The position numbers and the translations under genes are program-made. Positions 1 to 8,632 of a stretch of 64,000 bases of DNA are shown here, in pieces (within the stretch, counting starts at the first letter, position 1; every line of letters begins with the position of its first letter). The notes beneath the pieces are model-generated. The model did not search any database and was not told the DNA's origin. It saw only the letters and a list, made by a program, of their open reading frames with translations. This DNA is from Pontibacter actiniarum. Lineage in GTDB: Bacteria > Bacteroidota > Bacteroidia > Cytophagales > Hymenobacteraceae. The DNA lies in contig NZ_CP021235.1 in NCBI RefSeq assembly GCF_003585765.1, positions 4,216,001-4,280,000 on the forward strand. Direction: 5' to 3'.

Positions 1-18
1 TAAACTGTTTCTGAAGCG

Positions 19-50
19 CAAAAGCCCCGGCCTTACAGCCGGGGCTTTTG
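19..50. terminator. Rho-independent terminator hairpin
   Basis: A 13-bp perfect stem (19-31 with 38-50) encloses a 6-nt loop and is followed by TTTTG. It probably ends transcription of a gene to the left, of which only the TAA at 1-3 might be visible. It also insulates ispD. Confidence 0.75.
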
Positions 51-110
51 TTTTGTATGGCCCCCGGGTGCGGCCGCTACACATGCCTCGGAACTCAGCA
101 CCCAAAAACC

Positions 111-118
111 TATCTTTG
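111..118 (+). promoter_or_regulatory. Bacteroidota -7 box for ispD
   Basis: TATCTTTG matches the TANNTTTG -7 consensus of the primary sigma factor in Bacteroidota. It ends only 5 nt before the ispD ATG, so the transcript would have almost no leader. No good TTTG -33 element was found at the expected distance. Confidence 0.5.
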
Positions 119-123
119 CAGCT

Positions 124-810
124 ATGGCACAATTACCCCAATATGCAATCATCGTGGCGGGAGGCTCCGGCAGCCGGATGCAGCGCGATACCCCGAAGCA
201 GTTTCTGGAAGTGGCGGGCAAACCGGTCCTGATGCACACCATAGAGCGGTTCTACAAGTATAACCCGGCTATCAGGTTGATCGTGGTGTTGCCCCAGGAG
301 CAGCTAAACACGTGGCGTGAGCTGTGCCGCAAACATACTTTTAAGCTCTTCCACATGACGGTGCCGGGTGGTGCCACACGCTTTGGCTCTGTAAAAAACG
401 GCCTGGATGCGGTGATGGGGGAGGGCCTGGTCGCGGTGCACGACGGGGTGCGCCCGTTTGTGGAAACAGAGACAATCAAGGCTGCCTTTGAGGCGGCGGA
501 GCAGCAGGGGAGCGCGGTGGTGGCCGTATCACCGAAAGACTCTATACGGGAGCTGACGGAGAGCGGAAGCCGTGCCGTGCCGCGTGCAAAGTACAAGTTG
601 GTGCAAACGCCGCAGTGTTTCCGGGCAAGCATCCTTCGCAAAGCCTATGAGCAGCCCGAGCAGGAGCACTTTACCGATGATGCCTCGGTGGTGGAAAGCA
701 CAGGGGAGAAAATCACGCTGGTGGAAGGCAGTTACCGCAACATCAAAATCACCACGCCCGAGGACCTTATACTTGCAGAGGCCTTTGCCAGCCAGGACCT
801 ACAGGGGTAG
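124..810 (+). CDS. ispD: 2-C-methyl-D-erythritol 4-phosphate cytidylyltransferase
   Basis: This cytosolic enzyme joins CTP and MEP to give CDP-methylerythritol, the third step of the non-mevalonate isoprenoid pathway. The 228 residues are the usual IspD length. The nucleotide-binding loop GGSGSRM is at residues 13-19, followed by PKQF at 24-27. HDGVRPF lies near residue 103 and a VQTPQCFR segment lies in the middle of the protein. The ATG at 124 fits the N-terminus of the family. The gene stands alone between a terminator and a convergent ABC gene. The pathway partner ispF lies about 41 kb away at 41447-41932, so the two are not fused or coupled here. Confidence 0.96.
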   Translation: MAQLPQYAIIVAGGSGSRMQRDTPKQFLEVAGKPVLMHTIERFYKYNPAIRLIVVLPQEQLNTWRELCRKHTFKLFHMTVPGGATRFGSVKNGLDAVMGEGLVAVHDGVRPFVETETIKAAFEAAEQQGSAVVAVSPKDSIRELTESGSRAVPRAKYKLVQTPQCFRASILRKAYEQPEQEHFTDDASVVESTGEKITLVEGSYRNIKITTPEDLILAEAFASQDLQG

Positions 811-840
811 GGGGCGGGGTTGCGTGCTGAGCCTGTTCTG

Positions 841-1566
841 CTACAGAGCAGGCTGCCGGCCAGCCTCCAGGAAAGCCTGGTTCTCCTGCACCGCTTCCGG
901 GGAGATGGCCTCCAGCACAGGCGTTGGCTTGGACAGGTTGAGCAGGTAGCCCCGCAGGCTTTGCAGGTTTTGCAGGTCATGCGTAATGCAAAGGATCGTT
1001 TTGCCGCTTTGCACAACCCACTCCTGCAGCAGGCTGAACACTTTGCTCTTGTAGTACACGTCCAGTTGCTGTGTCGGCTCATCCAGCAGGTTAATGCCTG
1101 CATCCTGCAGCATGAGTTGGGCCAGCCACACCAGTTGCTGCTCGCCGCCGGAAAGTGTGGTAAAATCGTGGTCGATGAGGTGGGAGAGCTGCAGCTGCTC
1201 TAGCGTACGTGCCGCTAGCGCGTAGTCATCCGGGCCGTAGTGCTCAAAGAAGCGCTTCTTGCGGAACAGGCCCATCACGACCAGGTCGTGCACCTTGATA
1301 GGAAAGTTGATGGTGTTCTTCTGCGGGAGGTAGGCCAGCAGGCCTTTGGCGGACGGGTTGGAAAGGTGCCGCAGGTTATGCCCCTGCACCAGTAGCTGCC
1401 CCTCATAGTCTATTTTCCCCTGAAAGGCCCGGAAAAGCGTTGTTTTACCCGCCCCATTGTGCCCGATGATGGCTACAAAGGCAGGCGAGGGAATAGAAAA
1501 AGAAAGGTTGCGGATCAGGACCCTCTGGCCATAACCCGCAACCAAGTTTTGTGCGTCAACGATCAA
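841..1566 (-). CDS. ABC transporter ATP-binding protein, metal/siderophore type
   Basis: This is a single nucleotide-binding domain of 241 residues. Walker A GHNGAGKTT is at residues 35-43, the signature LSGGEQQ is near 139 and Walker B with LLDEPT follows near 158. A CITHDLQNL stretch supplies the H-loop. The overall pattern resembles ATPases of iron, heme, manganese or zinc importers, but the substrate cannot be set from sequence. No permease or binding-protein gene adjoins it: upstream is a DUF2795 gene and downstream is convergent ispD. It is therefore an orphan ATPase in this window. Confidence 0.85.
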   Translation of the reverse strand: MIVDAQNLVAGYGQRVLIRNLSFSIPSPAFVAIIGHNGAGKTTLFRAFQGKIDYEGQLLVQGHNLRHLSNPSAKGLLAYLPQKNTINFPIKVHDLVVMGLFRKKRFFEHYGPDDYALAARTLEQLQLSHLIDHDFTTLSGGEQQLVWLAQLMLQDAGINLLDEPTQQLDVYYKSKVFSLLQEWVVQSGKTILCITHDLQNLQSLRGYLLNLSKPTPVLEAISPEAVQENQAFLEAGRQPAL

Positions 1567-1573
1567 GCTTTGC

Positions 1574-1654
1574 TCAATTATGAATTTTAAATTATGAGTT
1601 ATGAATTACAGGCGTACGAACCATTCATAATTCGTAATTCATCATTCTTAATTA
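1574..1654. repeat. A+T-rich intergenic repeat, inverted pair
   Basis: Two arms rich in AATTCATAATT-type words (about 1575-1608 and 1623-1654) face each other around a short G+C-richer centre. The right arm closely resembles stretches just before nuoB (27522-27556) and nuoD (36766-36795). It fills the gap between the DUF2795 and ABC genes. It may be a small non-autonomous repeat. Confidence 0.55.
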
Positions 1655-1656
1655 GA

Positions 1657-1878
1657 CTAGTACTCGTCCTCGTTGAACATGAAGTCCTCTTTGGTCGGGT
1701 AGTCAGGCCAGATCTCTTCGATGTTCTCGTAAGGCTGTCCGTCATCCTCCAGCGCTTGCAGGTTCTCTACAACCTCCATCGGTGCGCCTGAGCGGATAGA
1801 GAAGTCGATCAGCTCGTCTTTAGTTGCTGGCCAGGGTGCGTCCTCCAGGTATGAAGCTAATTCAAGTGTCCAGTACAT
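1657..1878 (-). CDS. DUF2795 family small protein
   Basis: This is a 73-residue acidic protein that matches the small DUF2795-type proteins widespread in Bacteroidota, from its N-terminal MYWTLELASYLEDAPWPAT pattern and its acidic C-terminus ending in FNEDEY. The function of the family is unknown. The start is well supported: AAAGGAG lies about 8 nt before the ATG on the minus strand, a rare clear Shine-Dalgarno in this window. The A+T-rich region upstream (1879-2100) probably holds its promoter. It is not obviously linked in function to its neighbours. Confidence 0.85.
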   Translation of the reverse strand: MYWTLELASYLEDAPWPATKDELIDFSIRSGAPMEVVENLQALEDDGQPYENIEEIWPDYPTKEDFMFNEDEY

Positions 1879-2103
1879 AGTATTTTCTCCTTTAACTTAT
1901 TGGCTAATTAAAATAGTTTGCAAAAGTATGAATAAAAACAAGAACAAAAATTTTTGCGAAATATTAATTGCTTTTTTGTCTGTTTTTAACAACACAACGC
2001 AAATAAAACACAAATGTTCAAAATGCGCACAATAATTTTCAGGGGTTCAGCAGTGGTTGTAACACGAGCTGTAAGCGGCGGTGGGCCCCGGCGGTAAAAA
2101 CGC

Positions 2104-2139
2104 AAAAAGCGCCTGCTGCAGGGGCAGCAGGCGCTTTTT
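2104..2139 (-). terminator. Terminator of the DUF349 gene
   Basis: A 16-bp stem (2104-2119 with 2124-2139) has a 4-nt loop and runs of five A/T at both ends, so it can work in either direction. It lies 18 bp past the stop of the DUF349 gene. Confidence 0.8.
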
Positions 2140-2156
2140 GTAGTGTATAGCGTGGG

Positions 2157-3470
2157 CTAGCGTGAGATGGCGCTCAGCTGGCTCTGGAACATTTCAATAA
2201 GGGCGGTCTTGGTGCCGATCTTTCTGTTGAAGTTGCGGATCTTCCCTTTCAGCATGTTGCGGAACGTGTCATTGCTAGGGGAGTCGTTCAGCTTGCCCAG
2301 GTTTGTCTCCAGCACCTCCAGCTCGTTCCTGTCTGACTTGATAAAGTCTTTCAGGGCGTTGATGCGGGCCTGCAGGCCATCGGTTTCTGAGAAGGTCTCG
2401 TTGCTGGCCTGCTGGCGCTTGCGGATGTAGTGCTCCAGGCTGCTCATCTCAAACACACGGTCGCACGCTTTGATGAAGCGCTCCCACACGGCGTCCGACA
2501 CCTCCGGGCTTACCGGGCCTACTTTCTTCCACTCCGCCTGCAGCTCCTTGGCGCGCTTTACGGCCTCGCCCAGGCTGTACTCCTGCAGCAGCTGCTCCGC
2601 CTGAGAGGCCAGCGCCTGCTTGCTTTCGTAGTTCTGCTCGTAGAACTGCTCTCTCGAGGCGTTCTTCTCTTTCTGTATCTTGCGTTTCAGGCGCTCAAAG
2701 AAGTGGTTGTGCGCCTTGCGGAAGCTGTTCCAGAGGTTGGTCATGGTTTTGCGCGGCAGGGTGCCGTCCACTTCTTTCCACTGGTTCTGCAGTTGCTTCA
2801 GCTTGGCCGTTGTCTCCTCCCACTCTTCGGAGTTCATAATGGCGTAAGACTGGTTGATGAGCTCTCTGTAGCGTTCGTAAGCGCGGTTCTGCATGCGCTT
2901 CTTATCCTCAAAGAAGTTCTTCTTGCGCTCGAAGAAGTTCTCCACGGCGTTGCGGAAGCGCTCCTCGATCTCATCTGTCAGCTCCTTCTCCACCGGGCCT
3001 GTCTTGATCCAGGTGGTGCGCAGGTCTTTCAGCTTCTCGGTCGCCTCTTTCCAGTCAATGCTCTCGCTGTGTGCCTCCGCCTCCTGTATAAGGCCGATTT
3101 TGATAGAGAGGTTCTTCTCGCGGTTCTGCTTAATGGTTTCGTTTATCTCCTCCTCAGACTTGCTCAGGGTGTGATAGATCTCCTCAAAGTCGCCCAGGGC
3201 ATCGTAGCTGCCTACCTGCTCCTTCATGTGCAGGACCTTCATCAGGAAAGAGCCTTTGTTCTCAGAGGTTGCAATACGGTCCAGCAGGCTGTTTACCTTG
3301 TCGCGGAACATCTCGAAGCGCTTGGCAAAGTACACCAGCGAGTCATCTTCCGTTTCTTTCACCTCACCCACCTGTCTGGCCGGGTAATTCATAAAGGGCT
3401 TTAGCCACACTTGCTGGTCCTGAATGAAACCATACTTCTTGGCTTCTTCCAATAGGTTGTTGTTTTCCAT
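2157..3470 (-). CDS. DUF349 domain-containing protein
   Basis: This is a 437-residue, highly charged, mostly helical cytosolic protein. It carries several tandem DUF349 units, recognisable by recurring W..T..LK.L...W...G and F......F patterns between about residues 135 and 345. There is no signal peptide and no membrane segment. The family is common in Bacteroidota and its biochemical role is unsettled. The N-terminal MENNNLLEEAKKYG is typical of these proteins and supports the start. It is transcribed alone, away from ettA, with a 368-bp shared upstream region. Confidence 0.85.
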   Translation of the reverse strand: MENNNLLEEAKKYGFIQDQQVWLKPFMNYPARQVGEVKETEDDSLVYFAKRFEMFRDKVNSLLDRIATSENKGSFLMKVLHMKEQVGSYDALGDFEEIYHTLSKSEEEINETIKQNREKNLSIKIGLIQEAEAHSESIDWKEATEKLKDLRTTWIKTGPVEKELTDEIEERFRNAVENFFERKKNFFEDKKRMQNRAYERYRELINQSYAIMNSEEWEETTAKLKQLQNQWKEVDGTLPRKTMTNLWNSFRKAHNHFFERLKRKIQKEKNASREQFYEQNYESKQALASQAEQLLQEYSLGEAVKRAKELQAEWKKVGPVSPEVSDAVWERFIKACDRVFEMSSLEHYIRKRQQASNETFSETDGLQARINALKDFIKSDRNELEVLETNLGKLNDSPSNDTFRNMLKGKIRNFNRKIGTKTALIEMFQSQLSAISR

Positions 3471-3838
3471 TTTACTGGATTGGGTTATGTGCGTCGTACG
3501 TAATTGTTGGGGAAGGCATCAGAAAATAAACTAACCTTAGCATACGCAGGCTGGCCTGCAGCGTTTGCCGGTGCCGCAGCCCGTTAACAGTGGCGGCACA
3601 TACCGGCCGTCTGGTGCTAAAATCAGTAAGTGCATACCTTACCCATACAGTTTTTTACAAGTTTAATGATTTCGGCGCACTTTTGTGAAGTGCAAAGACA
3701 TGAATTTTTCCGATATTTGTAATTCTTTATGGAATAATAATCAGGCGGATAGGTATTCTACCGGGTGCGCCTGCAGGTGGCACGCAAAAGCGCGGCCCTT
3801 TGTTAAGGTTATATTAGCAGAACACTATAATTTATAGC
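3471..3838. other. Divergent intergenic region without a gene
   Basis: These 368 bp separate the divergent starts of the DUF349 gene and ettA and must hold both promoters. A TTTG at 3799-3802 and TATAATTT at 3826-3833 are -33 and -7-like elements for ettA, but the 23-nt spacing is longer than usual. I saw no ORF, RNA gene or convincing repeat. Confidence 0.4.
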
Positions 3839-5509
3839 ATGAGCAACGAAACCATTATTTTTTCAATGGCCGGGGTAAGCAAGATCTACCCGCCAAAGAA
3901 ACAGGTACTTAAGAACATATACCTCTCGTTTTTCTACGGAGCCAAGATCGGCGTGCTGGGCCTCAACGGCTCGGGTAAGTCCAGCTTGCTCAAGGTCATC
4001 GCGGGGGTAGACAAGGAGTTCCAGGGCGAGGTGGTGTGGTCTCCGGGCTACACCGTGGGTTACCTGGAGCAGGAGCCGCAGCTGGACCCGACCAAAACCG
4101 TTCGCCAGGTGGTAGAGGAAGGCGTAAGCGAGGTGGTGAACCTGCTGAAGGAGTTCGACGAAATCAACATGAAGTTCGGCGAGGAAATGACCGACGATGA
4201 GATGAACAAGCTCATCGAGCGCCAGGGCGAGGTGCAGGAGCGCCTGGACCAGCTGAACGCCTGGGAACTGGACAACCGCCTGGAGCGCGCCATGGATGCG
4301 CTGCGCACGCCGCCGGAGGATGCCATCATCGGTAACCTGTCGGGTGGTGAGAAGCGCCGCGTGGCCCTGTGCCGCCTGCTGCTGCAGGAGCCGGACGTGC
4401 TGTTGCTGGACGAGCCGACCAACCACCTGGACGCCGAGTCGGTGGACTGGCTGGAGCAGCACCTGCAGCAGTACAAAGGCACTGTGATCGCCGTAACCCA
4501 CGACCGTTACTTCCTGGACAACGTGGCCGGCTGGATTCTGGAACTGGACCGCGGCGAGGGTATTCCGTGGAAAGGCAACTACAGCAGCTGGCTGGAGCAG
4601 AAGTCTAACCGCCTGGCACAGGAGGAGAAGACAGAGAGCAAGCGCCAGAAAACACTGCAGCGCGAGCTGGAGTGGGTGAAGATGGCCCCAAAGGCACGCC
4701 ATGCCAAATCCAAGGCCCGCATCAGCCAGTATGATAAACTGGCCGGAGAAGAGGCCTCTCAGAAAGAAGAGAAGCTGGAGCTGTTCATCCCGGACGGCCC
4801 GCGCCTGGGCTCCCAGGTGATAGAGGTGAACCATGTGAGCAAGGCCTACGGCGACAAGCTGCTGTTTGAGGACCTGAACTTTGCGCTGCCGCAGGGTGGT
4901 ATCGTGGGGATCATCGGCCCGAACGGCGCTGGTAAAACAACGCTGTTTAAACTGATCACAGGCCAGGAGAAGCCGGATGCCGGTGACTTTACCGTGGGCT
5001 CTACCGTGCAGATTTCCTATGTAGACCAGGAGCATGCCCAGCTAGACCCGAACAAATCGGTGTTTGAGGTGATCTCAGGCGGTACAGAGCATATGATCAT
5101 GGCGGGTCGCCAGGTGGTGTCTCGCGCCTATGTGAGCAAGTTTAACTTCTCGGGCGGTGATCAGGAGAAGAAGGTAGAGAAACTGTCGGGTGGTGAGCGT
5201 AACCGCGTGCACCTGGCCATGACGCTGAAAGAAGGCGGTAACCTGCTGCTGCTCGATGAACCTACCAACGACCTGGACGTGAACGCGATTCGTGCCCTGG
5301 AAGACGCGCTGGAGAACTTTGCCGGCTGTGCCGTGATCATCTCCCACGACCGCTGGTTCCTGGACCGCATCTGTACGCACATCCTGGCCTTTGAGGGCGA
5401 CTCCCAGGTGTACTGGTTCGAGGGGAACTACACAGAGTACGAAGAGAACAAGAAGAAGCGCATGGGCGATATAGAGCCGAAGCGCATTCGCTATAAAAAG
5501 CTGGTATAG
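3839..5509 (+). CDS. ettA: Energy-dependent translational throttle protein EttA (ABC-F)
   Basis: This is a 556-residue ABC-F protein, the standard EttA length. It binds the ribosomal E site and gates entry into elongation according to ATP/ADP level. It has two ABC domains without membrane segments. Domain 1 has Walker A GLNGSGKSS near residue 41, signature LSGGEKRR near 168 and LLLDEPTNHLD near 187. Domain 2 has GPNGAGKTT near 360, LSGGERNR near 450 and LLLDEPTNDLD. The charged inter-domain linker with MAPKARHAKSKAR is typical of EttA, and the C-terminus ends in RIRYKKLV. It is transcribed alone with a terminator directly behind. Confidence 0.95.
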   Translation: MSNETIIFSMAGVSKIYPPKKQVLKNIYLSFFYGAKIGVLGLNGSGKSSLLKVIAGVDKEFQGEVVWSPGYTVGYLEQEPQLDPTKTVRQVVEEGVSEVVNLLKEFDEINMKFGEEMTDDEMNKLIERQGEVQERLDQLNAWELDNRLERAMDALRTPPEDAIIGNLSGGEKRRVALCRLLLQEPDVLLLDEPTNHLDAESVDWLEQHLQQYKGTVIAVTHDRYFLDNVAGWILELDRGEGIPWKGNYSSWLEQKSNRLAQEEKTESKRQKTLQRELEWVKMAPKARHAKSKARISQYDKLAGEEASQKEEKLELFIPDGPRLGSQVIEVNHVSKAYGDKLLFEDLNFALPQGGIVGIIGPNGAGKTTLFKLITGQEKPDAGDFTVGSTVQISYVDQEHAQLDPNKSVFEVISGGTEHMIMAGRQVVSRAYVSKFNFSGGDQEKKVEKLSGGERNRVHLAMTLKEGGNLLLLDEPTNDLDVNAIRALEDALENFAGCAVIISHDRWFLDRICTHILAFEGDSQVYWFEGNYTEYEENKKKRMGDIEPKRIRYKKLV

Positions 5510-5565
5510 CCTCTGCTGCACTAGTAGCCCTAACCTCGTTAGGGTGCTGAGTAAAGTACAGAGAG

Positions 5566-5597
5566 TGGCCGCTGCGGTTTTGCAGCGGCCATTTTTT
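5566..5597 (+). terminator. Terminator of ettA
   Basis: A 10-bp stem (TGGCCGCTGC at 5566-5575 with 5582-5591) has a 6-nt loop and is followed by six T. It lies 57 bp past the ettA stop. Confidence 0.85.
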
Positions 5598-5682
5598 ATG
5601 CCCGATCCGGACCTAAACGGCTGGGGTGGGAATGGTGTTTATGGCGTGCCTTCAGCATGCCTGCAGGAGCGGGGGAGGCTCT

Positions 5683-5730
5683 TAAAACAAAGCCCTCTGC
5701 AGGTGTTGCAGAGGGCTTTGTTTTAGGCTT
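5683..5730. terminator. Second strong hairpin downstream of ettA
   Basis: A 19-bp perfect stem (5683-5701 with 5707-5725) has a 5-nt loop, with A and T runs at the outer ends. It is a bidirectional terminator candidate with no obvious gene of its own between it and the ettA terminator. Confidence 0.65.
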
Positions 5731-5868
5731 TTTACCTTGGGTTTGCCTGCCTGAATTCCTTAAATCATCATGATCAACATAAGCTTAATTATAATCGTAT
5801 ACTATTAGTAGTAAGGGTTTTATGTGCTCTTGCTTTAATCGTATCTCTCACAGTTAAGGTTGTCGATC

Positions 5869-5964
5869 ATGAAAAAAGTCTATCCCAACAGTGATGCCAT
5901 TGCTTATTGGATCATAGCAGCCTATTTCGCGGTAGTGAGCGCAGTAGCCATTCTCGCTTCCTAA
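5869..5964 (+). CDS. Possible 31-residue single-span membrane peptide
   Basis: A short ATG-to-TAA frame encodes MKKVYPNSDAIAY, then a hydrophobic run (WIIAAYFAVVSAVAILAS) that could span a membrane once. It lies alone between two hairpins, 5683-5730 and 5975-6011, so it would be its own transcription unit. The sequence upstream is A+T-rich as expected of a promoter region, but there is no clear TANNTTTG box. I do not recognise the peptide, and it could be a chance ORF. The K-rich start plus one hydrophobic helix is typical of small bacterial membrane proteins. Confidence 0.4.
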   Translation: MKKVYPNSDAIAYWIIAAYFAVVSAVAILAS

Positions 5965-5974
5965 GTTCCACTTG

Positions 5975-6011
5975 CTTCCCTACAAAGCCCTGAGCAGGCT
6001 TTGTAGGGAAG
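5975..6011. terminator. Hairpin between convergent genes
   Basis: A perfect 15-bp stem (5975-5989 with 5997-6011) has a 7-nt loop. It lies 11 bp past the small ORF and 12 bp past the stop of the convergent serine hydrolase gene. The T tract is weak. Confidence 0.6.
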
Positions 6012-6022
6012 ACAAAAGGACC

Positions 6023-7594
6023 CTACTTTACCTTCTCAAACTTCAGCTCATCGAAATGAAAGTCCGGGTTGTCTGAATCCAGGCGCAGCTGGGCAATGCC
6101 TCCGTCCTCGCCGGTTAAAAAGCGCACATTGGTGGGGTGCAGCAAGGCGAAGTCGTTTTTCCAGTCGAGGTTAAAGATGTCGTGCTCCAGGAAGCTCAGC
6201 GTGCCGTTGAGGGCAGGGGCCGGCTCCAGTTGCAGGTGTAGCTTGCCGTTCTGCAGCGTTACTGTGGCGTTGCCGTACAGCTGGCTGTGGTAGGTGCCGG
6301 TGTAGGCCGAGAGCTCGCGTGCCGGCTTGCTCTTGCGCTTCTTTTCCTTCGGCTTTTTAGCGGCTTCCTCAGCCGCTGCCTTCTTGGCCTCTGCGGCTTT
6401 ATCCAGGTACTCCTGGCTCCAGTCGCGGCTTTGCTCCACCTCCAGAAACTGATCGATCGTGTAGTTGGCCAGTGGCGTCATGATGCTGCTCATGCTGTTG
6501 GTCAGTATCACAATGCCCAGGTTCTCCTCCGGCACCAGCACGGTGCGGCTGTTCATGCCTTCGTGGCCGCCGCCGTGGTACACCAGCTTGTGCCCTTCAT
6601 AGTCGCTCACAAACCAGCCTAAGCCCGTGGCGGCAAAGTGGGTGGACGGAATGTTTTCCTCCGCCTGCTTGGACACCGGGATCGGGTTGTGTGCCTGCCA
6701 CATGTTGCGGCTGGACTCCTCGCTAAAGATTTCCTTGCCTTTGTAAGTGCCGCGGTTCAGCTGCAGGCGCAGCCACTGTGCATCCTGGTTAACGCTGGTA
6801 AAGATACCGGCGGCCGGGTTCCAGTTGTCCCAGGCGGTGAGGGTTGTGGCGTAAGGCTTGCCCTGCGCATCAAAGCCGTGCGGGGAGGCCACGTTCTGCA
6901 CCCCCTTCAGGTCGTTTACCGAAGTATAGGTGCGGCTCATGCCCAGCGGCTGCAGGAAAGTCTCTTTGATGTAGTTCTCCCAGGTCTTGCCTGTCACGCG
7001 CTCAATTACCTCACCGGCCGTAATAAACATCAGGTTAGAGTACCCGTAGCCATCACGGAACCCATACACCGGCTCCAGGTAACGCATGCGTTTGATAATC
7101 TCGGGGCGGCTGTAGGTCGTGTTGTACCACAGCAAATCGCCGCTGAAGGTCTTAAAGCCTACCCGGTGGCTCAGCAGGTCTTCAATGGTCAGGTTCTCGG
7201 TTACATAAGGGCTGTAGAGCTGCAGGTAAGGCACGTAGTCTTTTACCTTGTCCTTCCACTTCAGTTTGCCCTGGTCTACCAGGGTGGCCAGGGCGGCGGC
7301 GGTGTAGGCCTTTGTGTTAGAGGCGATGCCGAAAAGCGTGTTGGCATCTACCTGCCCGCCGGTCTTGTTGTTGAGCACGCCGTAGCCTTTCGAGAAGATC
7401 ACAGAGTCGTCTTTCACGATGGCGATGGCCATGCCCGGCACATCCCATGCCTTCAGGGCCTTTTGGTAGTAGGCGTCCAGCTTTTGAAGGGTGGCGGAGG
7501 TGCGCTGCTGTGCCCACGCCTGCGGCTGCACCAGCAGGGCCACCAGGAGCAGCAGTAGCAGCCGGAACTGCTTGGGTGTAGTTTGGTTAGTCAT
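6023..7594 (-). CDS. Secreted serine hydrolase (class C beta-lactamase fold) with C-terminal DUF3471-like domain
   Basis: This is a 523-residue exported protein with a signal peptide over about residues 1-28. The penicillin-binding-protein/AmpC-like domain covers roughly 30-390. Its catalytic motifs are SNTK (the SxxK motif, in GIASNTKAYTAA), YSN in GYGYSNLMF and HGGGHEG as the HxG-type motif. The C-terminal 100 residues, after a lysine/alanine-rich linker, form a small beta domain like DUF3471. Such proteins include peptidases and esterases as well as beta-lactam enzymes, so the substrate is open. It is transcribed alone. Confidence 0.85.
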   Translation of the reverse strand: MTNQTTPKQFRLLLLLLVALLVQPQAWAQQRTSATLQKLDAYYQKALKAWDVPGMAIAIVKDDSVIFSKGYGVLNNKTGGQVDANTLFGIASNTKAYTAAALATLVDQGKLKWKDKVKDYVPYLQLYSPYVTENLTIEDLLSHRVGFKTFSGDLLWYNTTYSRPEIIKRMRYLEPVYGFRDGYGYSNLMFITAGEVIERVTGKTWENYIKETFLQPLGMSRTYTSVNDLKGVQNVASPHGFDAQGKPYATTLTAWDNWNPAAGIFTSVNQDAQWLRLQLNRGTYKGKEIFSEESSRNMWQAHNPIPVSKQAEENIPSTHFAATGLGWFVSDYEGHKLVYHGGGHEGMNSRTVLVPEENLGIVILTNSMSSIMTPLANYTIDQFLEVEQSRDWSQEYLDKAAEAKKAAAEEAAKKPKEKKRKSKPARELSAYTGTYHSQLYGNATVTLQNGKLHLQLEPAPALNGTLSFLEHDIFNLDWKNDFALLHPTNVRFLTGEDGGIAQLRLDSDNPDFHFDELKFEKVK

Positions 7595-7726
7595 TTAAAG
7601 TGTGTAGGTAGTTTGTGATGCAGCAATATACTTATATTTGGACGGATAGGGAAACGCAGGCGCGGGGCAAGCACCCCACGCGGCCTTTGCGTGACAAGCA
7701 TTTTAAACAAACACTACGGGAAGACT

Positions 7727-8632
7727 ATGTTTGGGCGAACCATTGACCTCGGCCTGGGAAGAAAATACGCCGGCAGAACAAAGCGGCTCATGAACAAGGA
7801 CGGCTCCTTCAACATTGTGAAGCGGGGGAGCCAGCCACGCCTTTACGATACCTACCAGTACCTCAACAGCCTTTCGGTAGAGCGCCTGTCGGTGCTGATT
7901 CTGGTAATATACCTCTTCATCAATATCCTGTTTGCGCTGCTGTACCTGTGGTGCGGGGTGGAGAACCTGCATGGGATAGACCCTGACCTGCCGCCTTTCC
8001 TGAACGCGTTCTTCTTCAGTGTGCAGACCTTTACCACCGTGGGCTACGGTGTGCTGTCGCCGTACGGCGTGGCCGTCAACCTGGTGGTCACCATAGAGGC
8101 CTTTCTGGGCTGGGTAGGGTTCGCCATTATCACCGGGGTGGTGTTTAGCCGGTTCTCGAAGCCCAACGTGCGTATCCTCTACAGCGACAACGCTGTTATC
8201 ACTCCTCACGGGGAGGGAAAGACGCTGGAGTTCCGGCTTGCCAACAAGCGCAACAACATGCTCATGGAGATGGAGGCAAGGGTGTTGCTGATGGTGCAGG
8301 ACGAGAAGTTTGAGCGCCACTACTATAACCTGAAGCTTGAGCAGGCCTCGCTGCACTTCTTTCCGCTCAACTGGACCATTGTGCACCACATCGACGAAGA
8401 CAGCCCGCTCTACAACAGGACCCCGGCGGAGCTGGAGGAGCTAAGGGCGGAGGTGCTGATCATGATCAAAGGCTATGACGAATCGTTTGGCCAGTACATC
8501 CACTCCCGCTTCTCCTACCTGTACGACGAGATCCTGTGGAATGCCCGCTTCAAAAAAGTATATGAGGCAGACGCCGAAGGGGAGACGGTCTTTAACCTGC
8601 TCCGGCTGCACGAAACAGAGCCTGTAGGCTAG
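7727..8632 (+). CDS. Inward-rectifier (Kir-type) potassium channel
   Basis: This is a 301-residue ion channel subunit with two membrane helices. TM1 is about residues 53-78, the selectivity filter TVGYG is at 104-108 and TM2 is about 115-141. A cytoplasmic IRK-type beta domain follows, with the usual LEFRLANKRNN segment. The conserved NKDGSFNIVKRG just before TM1 is a Kir hallmark. I chose the ATG at 7727, which has GGGAAG just upstream, over a GTG at 7691 in the same frame. The gene overlaps the convergent phospholipase gene by 4 bp. It would form a tetrameric K+ channel in the inner membrane. Confidence 0.9.
   Translation: MFGRTIDLGLGRKYAGRTKRLMNKDGSFNIVKRGSQPRLYDTYQYLNSLSVERLSVLILVIYLFINILFALLYLWCGVENLHGIDPDLPPFLNAFFFSVQTFTTVGYGVLSPYGVAVNLVVTIEAFLGWVGFAIITGVVFSRFSKPNVRILYSDNAVITPHGEGKTLEFRLANKRNNMLMEMEARVLLMVQDEKFERHYYNLKLEQASLHFFPLNWTIVHHIDEDSPLYNRTPAELEELRAEVLIMIKGYDESFGQYIHSRFSYLYDEILWNARFKKVYEADAEGETVFNLLRLHETEPVG

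Noticed and set aside
2430-3404. 324-residue plus-strand ORF opposite the DUF349 gene
   Set aside because: Low-complexity Leu/Arg/Val composition is the typical shadow of a charged helical protein on the other strand.
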